This document shows, one piece after another, positions 51,920 to 60,700 of a stretch of 64,000 nucleotides of DNA. Made by a program: the position numbers and the translations under genes. Origin of the DNA: DSOI01 sp041394885 (GTDB lineage Bacteria > Acidobacteriota > Terriglobia > Bryobacterales > Bryobacteraceae); contig JAWKHI010000034.1 in the NCBI GenBank assembly GCA_041394885.1, forward strand, positions 12,917 through 76,916, in the 5' to 3' direction. The notes under the pieces were generated by a model that worked only from the letters and a program-made list of their open reading frames with translations, did no database searches and was not told the origin of the DNA. Each line of letters begins with the position of its first letter. Within the stretch, counting starts at the first letter, position 1.

Positions 51920-53425
51920 ATGAGGAATCTACTATCGAGACGGGCATTTGCGCGAGCCGCTGGGGCGGGCATTCTGGGCGCGGCGGCTCCGGCCATCATC
52001 GGGCAGAACAAGCGGCCCAATGTGCTGTTCGTGATCGCCGACGATTGGGGCCATCAGCATGCCGGCGCCTATGGATGCCCGTGGGTACGCACGCCTAACT
52101 TCGACCGCGTGGCCCGGGAAGGTGTCCTGTTCACCAACTGCTTTACCTCCAATCCCAAGTGCAGCCCCTCCCGCGCCACCATTCTCACTGGGCGGAACTC
52201 ATGGCAACTCGCAGAAGCCGTCAACCACATGAGTATTTTTCCGAACGAGTTTCCCATCTATCCGCAACTGCTCGAGAAGGCCGGCTACGCCGTCGGTTAC
52301 ACGGGCAAAGGATGGGGTCCCGGCGATTTCAAATCCACCGGCTTCGCGCACAACCCGGCGGGACGCGAATACCAGAAACATATGCTGAAGCCGCCGGTCT
52401 CCGGCGCGTCGAACAAAGACTACGCGAAGAACTTCGACTATTTCCTCGAACAACGGCCCAAGGATTCGCCGTTCTGCTTCTGGCTGGGAACCCATGAGCC
52501 CCACCGCGTCTACGAAGAGGGCTCCGGGATCCGCGCCGGGCGCAAGATCGCCGACGTCACTGTGCCCGCCTACTTCCCAGACAACAGGATCGTGCGCAGT
52601 GACCTGCTCGACTACGGTCAGGAAGTGGAATGGGTGGATCAACACCTCGGCCGTGTCATGAAACGGCTGGAAGAGATCGGCGAACTCGACAACACATTGC
52701 TGGTGGTCACCTCCGATCACGGCATGCCGTTCCCGCGCGTCAAAGGCCAGATCTACGAGAACGGCTTCCACATCCCGCTCGCCGTGCGATGGGGCCGCAA
52801 CATCCCGGCCGGACGCGTGGTGGATGATTTCATCAACGCGCGCGATTTCGCGCCTACCTTCCTCCAGGCCGCGGGCGTCCCGGCTCCAGAGTCGATGACC
52901 GGCCGCGGTTTCACCGACATCCTACGATCGAACAAAGCCGGAATCGTCGATGCGTCGCGCGACGTCATGCTGATCGGCAAGGAGCGGCACGACCTCGGGC
53001 GCCCCGGCGACGCCGGTTATCCCGTACGCGCCATCCGAACCCGCGAGTACCTCTACATCCGCAACTTCGAACCGGAGCGCTGGCCGGCCGGCAATCCCGA
53101 AACCGGCTACCGGAATTGCGACGACAGCCCGTCGAAAGCGGCCATCCTATCGGGCTTCGACAAATACTACCGGATGTCGTTCGGCCTGCGTCCGCCGGAG
53201 GAGTTGTATGCAATGGACAAGGACCCCGAGTGCGTGAACAACCTCGCGGCTTCTCTCGACCATGCTCAGGCAAAGCGGCAACTACAGGCCCGCATGGAGG
53301 CGATGCTGCGCGCCGAAGGCGACCCGCGCCTAACCGGCAACGCCGCTTTCTTCGACACGATTGAATACACCGGTTCCCGCAAGCATTCCTGGTCTGAGTG
53401 GGAGAAGTTCCGGCGGCCGCGATAG
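51920..53425 (+). CDS. Exported sulfatase
   Basis: 501 residues. A Tat-type leader (LSRRAFARAAGAGILGAAAP) is followed by a type I sulfatase: metal residues Asp41-Asp42 (VIADDWGHQ), the formylglycine site Cys81 in CSPSRATILTGR, catalytic-site GKGWGPGDF, and TSDHGMPFPR (Asp and His metal ligands). Formylglycine maturation by an FGE or AtsB elsewhere is required. It hydrolyses sulfate esters, likely from polysaccharides or heparinoid-like polymers, though the substrate is not predictable. Follows ThuA directly; ends 9 bases before zapA. Confidence 0.93.
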   Translation: MRNLLSRRAFARAAGAGILGAAAPAIIGQNKRPNVLFVIADDWGHQHAGAYGCPWVRTPNFDRVAREGVLFTNCFTSNPKCSPSRATILTGRNSWQLAEAVNHMSIFPNEFPIYPQLLEKAGYAVGYTGKGWGPGDFKSTGFAHNPAGREYQKHMLKPPVSGASNKDYAKNFDYFLEQRPKDSPFCFWLGTHEPHRVYEEGSGIRAGRKIADVTVPAYFPDNRIVRSDLLDYGQEVEWVDQHLGRVMKRLEEIGELDNTLLVVTSDHGMPFPRVKGQIYENGFHIPLAVRWGRNIPAGRVVDDFINARDFAPTFLQAAGVPAPESMTGRGFTDILRSNKAGIVDASRDVMLIGKERHDLGRPGDAGYPVRAIRTREYLYIRNFEPERWPAGNPETGYRNCDDSPSKAAILSGFDKYYRMSFGLRPPEELYAMDKDPECVNNLAASLDHAQAKRQLQARMEAMLRAEGDPRLTGNAAFFDTIEYTGSRKHSWSEWEKFRRPR

Positions 53426-53434
53426 CGCGGAGAG

Positions 53435-53725
53435 TCAACCCGCTTCCACGCCCAGAGCCTGGTCCAGCAGCGATCCCAGTTGCCGCACCCGCGAATCCAC
53501 TTCGGCATCCCGGCTGCGCAACTGGTCAGCCAGATGGAGGCACGCGAACACCGCCACCCGCGTCGCATCCAGATTGGGCGACTTTCGCGCCACGGAGTCC
53601 ATCAACTCATCCACGTAGTTGGCCAACTCGATCATCTCGTTGGGATCGCCCTGGGTGACCAGCGTGAAGCTTTGATTGAGAATGGTGACGCGTACCTGCT
53701 GGCGCGCTCCGGACTCATGTTCCAT
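53435..53725 (-). CDS. zapA: Cell division protein ZapA
   Basis: 96 residues. The ZapA N-terminal beta-fold (VRVTILNQSFTLVTQGDPNEMIELANYVDELMDSVARK) is clear, with a C-terminal coiled-coil helix (LHLADQLRSRDAEVDSRVRQLGSLLDQAL). ZapA promotes FtsZ bundling at midcell. It is last in the transcript rpmI, rplT, ZapB-like, zapA. Confidence 0.88.
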   Translation of the reverse strand: MEHESGARQQVRVTILNQSFTLVTQGDPNEMIELANYVDELMDSVARKSPNLDATRVAVFACLHLADQLRSRDAEVDSRVRQLGSLLDQALGVEAG

Positions 53726-53769
53726 GCTTTGAAGAATACCGCACCCGCCGCGCCATGCACATACGCCGA

Positions 53770-54051
53770 TCAGGTGTCGGAGTTCAAGCGGTCAATGTGG
53801 GTGAGAAGCTTCTGGAGGCGTTCTTTGACGGCCTCCCGCTCTGCTTTCAAGGTGTCCCGTTCGGCCTTCGCCGCGTCATGGTCAGCCCGCAGCGCATCCA
53901 ATTCCCGGGTCAAATCGCTCACGCGGGATTGCAGTGTTTCGAGGCCTGCCGAAGCCTGCCGCGCCGCGTCGCGCTCCTTGCGCAACACCGTCACCGTCTC
54001 CACGGCGCGTTGCACTTTGTCTTCGAGTAGTGCGAGCGTATCCGGATCCAT
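53770..54051 (-). CDS. Coiled-coil protein, ZapB-like
   Basis: 93 residues almost entirely of one heptad coiled coil (LEDKVQRAVETVTVLRKERD, SRVSDLTRELDALRADHD). Short, acidic and coiled, next to zapA, so a ZapB-type division protein is the natural suggestion, but there is no specific motif. AGGAGGGA precedes ATG 54051. Confidence 0.75.
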   Translation of the reverse strand: MDPDTLALLEDKVQRAVETVTVLRKERDAARQASAGLETLQSRVSDLTRELDALRADHDAAKAERDTLKAEREAVKERLQKLLTHIDRLNSDT

Positions 54052-54095
54052 CGTCCCTCCTGATCCGTGATTTTAGCAGGCGATCCGGGGGACGC

Positions 54096-54452
<357 letters not shown>

Positions 54453-54472
54453 GTTTTTCTCCTTTTTTCAAG

Positions 54473-54508
54473 AGTGGGTCAGGCACGTGCGAATGTTGCC
54501 TGCCCACT
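54473..54508 (-). promoter_or_regulatory. Hairpin just upstream of rplT, possible L20 regulatory site
   Basis: On the minus strand a stem of AGTGGG-AGGCA with TGCCT-CCCACT (11 pairs with a one/two-base bulge) encloses an 11-base loop about 20 bases before the rplT start. A second, smaller CTGG-GAAA-CCAG hairpin with a GNRA-type loop lies further upstream toward the rpmI stop. The arrangement fits an L20 autoregulatory leader or a translation-attenuation hairpin, but no match to the known L20-binding motif was checked. Confidence 0.4.
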
Positions 54509-54572
54509 CGATGGGCAATTTTTCAGCCCTTGGCACTGGTTTCCCAGCACCGGTTGATCTTCGGAACGAAGG

Positions 54573-54767
54573 CTAGTAGGGAAGCATGGAAGCGACGGCG
54601 TCATGATTCGCGTCGTCCACCATCGTCCCCTGGCGCAGTTTCCGTTTCCGGCTGCGCGCTTTCGAAGTCAGAATATGGCGAGCCCCGGAGTGATTCCTCT
54701 TGAACTTGCCCGTTCCCGTCTTCTTGAAGCGCTTGGCGGCGCCTTTATGGGTCTTGAGTTTCGGCAT
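54573..54767 (-). CDS. rpmI: 50S ribosomal protein L35
   Basis: 64 residues from ATG 54767 (MPKLKTHKGAAKRFKKTGTG...KRNHSGARHILT). Typical L35. The longer open frame to 54914 has no support. The message probably begins at the extended -10 upstream; infC, its usual upstream partner, is missing. Confidence 0.97.
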   Translation of the reverse strand: MPKLKTHKGAAKRFKKTGTGKFKRNHSGARHILTSKARSRKRKLRQGTMVDDANHDAVASMLPY

Positions 54768-54824
54768 GGTGATTCCAACTGATACCGTCGGAGAGTCCAG
54801 ACGGCGAGAATTGCAAACTCTCCG

Positions 54825-54830
54825 AGTATA
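54825..54830 (-). promoter_or_regulatory. Candidate -10 box for rpmI operon
   Basis: On the minus strand TGCTATACT reads as an extended -10 (TGN-TATACT), about 58 bases before the rpmI start. The -35 region is poor. An 8-bp inverted repeat (CGGAGAGT/ACTCTCCG, 54789-54824) overlaps the predicted start of transcription. Confidence 0.35.
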
Positions 54831-54948
54831 GCATGCCCGCCAGCGTTCTACGATCGATCCGGAATCTCTACCGTGAGGTAAAATTAAGTTAACGAAGCGG
54901 GGCCCGCGCGACATCGTCGCCGGCCTGGAACTGGAGTGAAATCAAGAG

Positions 54949-55152
54949 ATGAGCGCGGCCAGAGTCACTGAAGTTTGCGCCTCGTCCCCCCGCGGATTCG
55001 ATGACGCTATACGGATGGCGATCGAGCGGGCTGGCCAGACACTCGACAATCTTACCGGAGCCTGGATCGAGGATCGTTACGTCATCGTCCGCGACGGCGC
55101 CATTTCCGAATATCGAGTCCGCCTGAAGGTGACCTTTCTTCTACACGACTGA
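54949..55152 (+). CDS. Dodecin-family flavin-binding protein
   Basis: 67 residues, the usual dodecin size. The fold is recognised from SSPRGFDDAIRMAIERAGQTL, AWIEDRYVIVRDGAISEYRVRLKVTF, matching the beta-alpha-beta-beta pattern of flavin-storing dodecameric dodecins. Divergent from rpmI with 181 bases between; TAAAAT near 54887 is a possible -10. Confidence 0.85.
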   Translation: MSAARVTEVCASSPRGFDDAIRMAIERAGQTLDNLTGAWIEDRYVIVRDGAISEYRVRLKVTFLLHD

Positions 55153-55186
55153 CCCTCCCGAAAAGCAGGACCGGATCCGGCGCCCC

Positions 55187-56077
55187 TTGCGCGCCGGCGC
55201 GGTGCTAGCGCTCTTCTTCCTCCCGGCGATGAGCGCCCCCGCCGCCGATAGCCGCTTCGAAGCGGTGGAGCCCGCCATGGGCACCCTGTTTCGCATCACC
55301 CTCTACGCACCCGGCCCGGAGCAGGCAAAGATCGCTTTTTCCCGCGCCTTCGCCCTCGCCCATCAACTCGACGATGTGTTTTCCGACTACCGGCCATCGA
55401 GCGAACTCAACCGCCTGTGCCGCGCCGGTAACGCAGCCGTCTCCCCCCCACTGTTCGACATCCTCACCCTCGCCCACGGACTCGCCCGCGAGACCGGGGG
55501 CGCGTTTGACCCCACAGCGGGCCCCGTCGTCAAGCTATGGCGCGAAGCGCGCGCTAACCGCGCCCTGCCCGCCGCCGCCGACATCGATGCGGCCCTCCGG
55601 CGCACCGGCTGGCGCAAAGTGTCGCTGAAAGCACGCCGGCGCAGCGTACGCCTCGGCGCGCCCGATATGCAGCTCGATCTCGGCGGAATCGCGAAAGGTT
55701 GGGCCGCGGATCGAATACTGGCCGAACTGCGGCGACTCGGCTTTCCCCGCGCGCTGGTGGCGGCCAGCGGGGATATCGCCGCCGGGGACCCTCCGCCCGG
55801 CCTGCCCGGCTGGCGCATCGCCGTCGCGGGAGGACGCGTCGAAGTCGTCCGGAATGCCGGAGTGTCCACCTCCGGTGACGCCGAACAGTTCGTGGTCCTC
55901 GATGGCGTGAGATACTCGCATATCATAGACCCGCGCTCCGGATGGGCGCTGCGGGATTCCAGCCCGGTGACGGTAATCGCAAAAAACGCGGCGTTGTCGG
56001 ATGCTCTGGCCACCGCGCTCTCGGTGGACCCCCATCTCGCCATCCGACGGGCCCATAAAGTGAGAATTCTGCGATGA
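55187..56077 (+). CDS. apbE: FAD:protein FMN transferase, exported
   Basis: 296 residues with a leader peptide (ALFFLPAMSAPAAD). ApbE residues are visible: AMGTLFRITLY, DDVFSDYRPSSELNRL, GAFDPTAGPVVKLWREA, QLDLGGIAKGWAADRI, SGDIAAGD and the C-terminal YSHIIDPRSGWAL. Attaches FMN covalently to threonines of flavoproteins such as RnfG/NqrC in the periplasm. Start codon is TTG 55187. Its stop overlaps the ROK kinase gene by ATGA. Confidence 0.9.
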   Translation: MRAGAVLALFFLPAMSAPAADSRFEAVEPAMGTLFRITLYAPGPEQAKIAFSRAFALAHQLDDVFSDYRPSSELNRLCRAGNAAVSPPLFDILTLAHGLARETGGAFDPTAGPVVKLWREARANRALPAAADIDAALRRTGWRKVSLKARRRSVRLGAPDMQLDLGGIAKGWAADRILAELRRLGFPRALVAASGDIAAGDPPPGLPGWRIAVAGGRVEVVRNAGVSTSGDAEQFVVLDGVRYSHIIDPRSGWALRDSSPVTVIAKNAALSDALATALSVDPHLAIRRAHKVRILR

Positions 56078-56781
56078 CCGAAACTCTGCAGCCACGTACG
56101 CTTTGCGTTGACATCGGCGGAACCGGAATCAAGGTGCTAGTGGTGGACCCCGCCGGGGAACCGCTTGGCGAACGCCTCCGCGAGAAGACGCCCCAGAACG
56201 CCACGCCGGAAGCCGTAGTGGAAACGATCGCCGAACTGGCCGCGCGGGCCGGCGGCTATGATCGCGTGTCGGTGGGCTTCCCCGGCGTGATCAAACATGG
56301 CGTCGTCCACACCGCGCCCAACCTGGATGGCCACTGGCCCGGCTACGAGATCGACCGCGTACAGGAACAGAGGCTCGGCAAACCCGTGCTCACTGAAAAT
56401 GACGCCGCCGTGCAGGGCCTCGCCGCCGTATCCGGCAAAGGACTCGAGATGGTGGCCACGCTCGGCACCGGCCTCGGAGCTGCTCTCTACCTCGATGGCC
56501 GCCTCGCCGCCGGCTTCGAAATCGCGCACCATCTGTTTCGAAAAGACAGGACATATGAAGACTGCCTGGGCAAGGCCGGTCTCAAAAAATATGGCGTCGC
56601 CCGCTGGAACAAATACGTCCGCCGCGCCATCGCCAACTGGGAGAACCTGTTCCACTATGACCGTCTGTATCTCGGCGGCGGTAATGCCGAACTGGTTGAG
56701 CAGCCGCTGCCCCCCAATGTTGAGATCGCGTCAAACCTGAACGGCCTCCTCGGCGGCATCGCCCTGTGGAGGAGCCGCTGA
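56074..56781 (+). CDS. ROK-family / polyphosphate glucokinase-like sugar kinase
   Basis: 235 residues. The N-terminal phosphate-1 motif is VDIGGTGIKVLVVD, the linker is RVSVGFPGVIKHG, and the second phosphate motif is LGTGLGAALYLDGRLA. The compact length and lack of a zinc motif (CxCGxxGC) fit polyphosphate/ATP glucokinases rather than NagC-type regulators. Phosphorylates glucose or a related hexose in the cytoplasm. Translationally coupled to apbE (4-base overlap) and ending 3 bases before a convergent gene. Confidence 0.87.
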   Translation: MTETLQPRTLCVDIGGTGIKVLVVDPAGEPLGERLREKTPQNATPEAVVETIAELAARAGGYDRVSVGFPGVIKHGVVHTAPNLDGHWPGYEIDRVQEQRLGKPVLTENDAAVQGLAAVSGKGLEMVATLGTGLGAALYLDGRLAAGFEIAHHLFRKDRTYEDCLGKAGLKKYGVARWNKYVRRAIANWENLFHYDRLYLGGGNAELVEQPLPPNVEIASNLNGLLGGIALWRSR

Positions 56782-56784
56782 CGC

Positions 56785-57690
56785 CTATTTGCCAACCAGC
56801 CGCTTCACCACGCGAGCCGGCCACGCCAGCGCCCGCGCCAGCCGGAACGTCGGCGACTGCATCATCCGGCCGAACTCCAGCTCGCGCTCGTACAAGAATC
56901 GGATCTGTTGATCCCGCCGCTCGACCAACACCTGCAGTTCCCAGGCGTCCCGTTCGTCCAAGGTGTACCCCGGCGTGAATCGCTCCGGAAGCGGCCTCGG
57001 GATGTAGAACGTGCTGTGGGACGGCGCCGTTTCCTCCGCGGGGCGATCCTTCGTGTAAAAGTAGACCGCGATCGACCGCCGGCCCAAATGCGCCTGATCC
57101 TCCGGCATCGCCACCGCGCCGAACCCGTGCCACGACACCTCGGACGTCTCGAAGATCACGCATCGGTTGGCCGCCGGCGCGTCGCGACACGCTGCTCGCC
57201 GACCTGCCCCATTCAGATTCCCGCCCCAGCCGGCCTCCCACTCCGGGTTCACGAACAGGATCAGGTTCAGGCGCCGGTGCAGCTTGGTTTTGGGATGGTA
57301 GTTGAAGTCGACGTGCGTGTCGAGTTCCTGGCCGTTCATGTTCTGATGCGTGCCGCCGCCCACGTAGTCGGCATCGTAGAGCAACCTGGGGATCCCGGTC
57401 AATTCGCTCAACCATTCCAGAAATTCGCGCGTTTGGATCCAGGCGTCGAAACGCGCGTACGCCGGTCCGAGCGACGCAATCCGTTCATGCACGGCCTTCC
57501 CGCCCGCGCGCCCCAGTTCGTTGCGCGTGCGGCTGGTGTCGAATTCGGGAAACTCCTCCTGCAGCCCGCGAAGAAAAGCGCCGTCCAGGAATCCGTCGAT
57601 CACGACGTGCGGAAAAGGCCGGGCGGAGCGGAATTGGCGACCGAGATCCGGTGCCTGGGCAAGCAGTTCGGCGCGGAGGAGAGAAGCCAC
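56785..57690 (-). CDS. 2-oxoglutarate-Fe(II) oxygenase
   Basis: 301 residues. The iron triad reads HVDFNYHP (His and Asp) and SWHGFGAV (distal His), with Arg in RRSIAVYFYT for oxoglutarate. PHVVIDGFLD at the N terminus and LNLILFVNPEWEAGWGGNL in the core are typical of the prolyl-4-hydroxylase-like group. The last 60 residues form an amphipathic/hydrophobic tail. Substrate unknown (protein or glycan side chain). It converges with the ROK gene and lies 24 bases downstream of the M36 protease gene end. Confidence 0.87.
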   Translation of the reverse strand: MASLLRAELLAQAPDLGRQFRSARPFPHVVIDGFLDGAFLRGLQEEFPEFDTSRTRNELGRAGGKAVHERIASLGPAYARFDAWIQTREFLEWLSELTGIPRLLYDADYVGGGTHQNMNGQELDTHVDFNYHPKTKLHRRLNLILFVNPEWEAGWGGNLNGAGRRAACRDAPAANRCVIFETSEVSWHGFGAVAMPEDQAHLGRRSIAVYFYTKDRPAEETAPSHSTFYIPRPLPERFTPGYTLDERDAWELQVLVERRDQQIRFLYERELEFGRMMQSPTFRLARALAWPARVVKRLVGK

Positions 57691-57714
57691 TTTCGTTTAG
57701 CTTACAAGGCCTGC

Positions 57715-60700
57715 CTAGGGCTGGGTGACCTCCATGCGCACGCGGTTGCTCGGCTCCTCGCTCTCGGCGGCCGGATCGAAAACACGCACCTCCAACCCGC
57801 CTTCGTTCGCAATCACGGAACCAGGCAGGGTGACCACGATCGTCCGGCCGCCGGCATCGGCCTCCGCCATTAGAATCGTCTCGCCAATCGCCACGGCAGC
57901 GGACGCGGGAAAATTCGCACCCGTGATTCGGATCTCCGTGTCTACCCCTACAGCCAATCGGGCGGGAGAAATCCGCGCGATCGACGGGCCGCCCGCGGTT
58001 ACCGCGTGCGAAACGCCGGCATCGCTCTGCAACTCCACTACCGGATACTTCCGCCGAATCCCTTCCGGCACCCGCGCGAAGATCTCATACACGCCACCGC
58101 GCAGCCGCCCGCTGTACCACTGGCCCGCCGTCTCGCTCTCCACACCGTCAAACAGGACCCGCACAGGCCGCGCCACCGCGCCATCGTTGGCAGTGCGGCC
58201 AAGTCCCGCGGTCAATATCGTCACCGTCTCACCGCCAATAACCGGCCGCGCGCGGCTGATCGTCTCGCCGTCCTCCGACACCATCCAACCTGCCATCCCA
58301 AACCCGCCCTCGCCTGGCCCGAACGTGGAAAACACCCCCGGCGACTGTTCCACCAGCGGAAGCCGGATCGCGTTGCTCGACGCTGCTCCGCGACGCACCA
58401 CGATCTCCACGTCGGCCGCGGCCAAATCGAACGGCGCCGCCGCCTCGACCGCGGTCGGGGCCACGCGCACCAGTTCGCCCGGCATGCCGTTGAACCGCAC
58501 CTCCACATCGCCCAGCCGCTCCGGATAAGGCGGACCTTCCGCCGCCGCGGACGCGGCCGCCAGTTCCGACCCCGTCACGATGACCCGCAATCCCGGGGTA
58601 ATCCCATGGAGCAATGTCCCCGTTGCTCCATGCCTCAATTCGCGAATCCGCACCGGCAGCGATTGCTCGAGCATCACGCCAATCTCCACCGGCGCGATCG
58701 CACCCGCAGCCGCTACCGTCACCCGGCCCAAATAGCGTCCCGGCGCAAGCCGGGCCGAGTTCACGCCCACACGAACCTCTCCCGATCCCATCCCCGCCGC
58801 CGGGCTCACGGTGAGCCATCCCCCGCCGTCATTGGTGAATGCGCGCGCGGTCCATGCCAACGGTGCTCCGTCCCCGGTCGAGATTCGCACCGTTTGGGAA
58901 TCCGCATCCCTGCCCGTTGTGCCGGCGAACTCGATCGCGGTAGCGCTCGCCGCAATACGCGGAGCGGGGGTTACCGTCAGCGAGATCGGAATCTCCTTCG
59001 GTGACTCGGCGAGACCAGGCGACGTCAACACCACCTTCGCCGTATATCGTCCCGGACCCAGACCCGCTCCGTTCACAGACACCAGGATCTCGGCTGCAGT
59101 CGCGCCCGATTCCGGCGTCACGGAGAGCCACTTCCCGCCGTCCGACGTCTGTACCGCGGCGGTCCAGGTCAGCGCCTTGCCAGCCGATTCCGAGATCGCG
59201 AGCGTCTGCGGTTGGGGCACTGCCCCCTCACGCATAGTGAACGCCATCTCCGCGCGGCTCCCGATCAAAGCCGGGCCCACCGTCGTCAACTCCACGGCCA
59301 AGCTCACGCCCGAGAAAACATCAGCGCCCTGCACGGCTATGTACCAGTCGCCCGGAAACGGATTTTCCACCGTCGCCGCATGATTGGTTCCCGGGCCCGT
59401 CGCTCCACCGTCGCGCGGCGTGCAATTAAAGATGCGGTCGAAGAAAATGTTGCTCACCGGCTTGCAAACCACCGCCTGGCCTCGGCGCACGAATACGTCG
59501 GCGTCTCCGGCGCCCCCGGAAATCCGCGCCGTCAACCGCTGCGCACCTCGGGGAACCACGGTCCGGAAATACAACTCGCCGCCCGGCGCTTCGGCCAAAT
59601 TCAGAACGCTTCGCCCCGGAGCCACGTACTCCGGCTCCGCCAGCCGGACGCTCACCTCCACGCCGGAATAGTCGTCGTAGGGCGCCACGAGTAGGGTCCA
59701 GGACCCTGGCATCGGCTTCGAGACTCCGATCGTCTCGTTGTTATCCAGCCCCTCCGACGACCCGAAAAACCGCCCGGCGGGGTCGATCAATATCAAATCG
59801 GCGTCTCCGGTTCCGCCCCGCATCTTTACTTGGCCTACCGCCGTTCCCTCCGCCACCTCGAAGAAGTACCAGGCGAAATCGGATGCGCGGCCCGATGCCC
59901 GCACAGGGACACCGGGAGTCAGCGGCGTCGCCACCGGCGCCAATGCCGTGAACAGGACCGGGTCTGACCCCGGGCGTAGCACCTCAACCTGGAACCGCAC
60001 CGGCTGGCTGCCCGGCGTGAAACGCACCAGCCCGTCCAGATCCACCGTCATCCCGGCGGGCCCAGCCTTGATCCCGAAGAAAGCACCAGCGCTATCCACC
60101 GGAATTTGAAATTCGTACGCCACCCCCGCCGGGGCCACCCGCGGCCCTCGCTGGCCGCAGCGCACACCAGCCGCTGGACGAGCGCCCGCGTCCAGATCCT
60201 TCGGCAGGTCGAAAGCGGAAACATGCACCGTCCCCGCCCATCCCGACACTGGCAAATCCAGGTTTCCATCGATGCCGCAAGCAGACACGCCCATGCCTCG
60301 TTTGGCGAATACGCTCCAAATGGCTCGGCGATTCCGGCCCTGGTTCAACGCCTCATCGGCCGCCACGATCGCGTCCCGCCCGTCGAGCATCGACGGATGG
60401 CACGGCGTAACGCGCAACGCTTCGAAGATCAGCCTATCCGCCAATGCGGCGCCTAGCACCGTCCGTAGATCCCAGAGCGCCGCGGCCCACACTTCCCCAT
60501 CGTCGTGCGGTTCGTACCCGCGCGCGCCACCGAGATCGGAGTAGCGCAGCGGGTTGTCCGCATAACTGAAGCGCCGCAGCCCCCGTTGGGTGTTCGCTGA
60601 AACGTACGCCCCCGCCACCGGCGAGTTGAACGAACTCGACGCGAAATAGTCGGACCATCCCTCGCTCATCGCCGCCGACTGATACCCCGCCATGCACGAC

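Noticed and set aside
54789..54824. 8-bp inverted repeat as an rpmI leader hairpin
   Set aside because: It overlaps the candidate -10/+1 region, so one arm may not be transcribed; kept only as a remark under the promoter.
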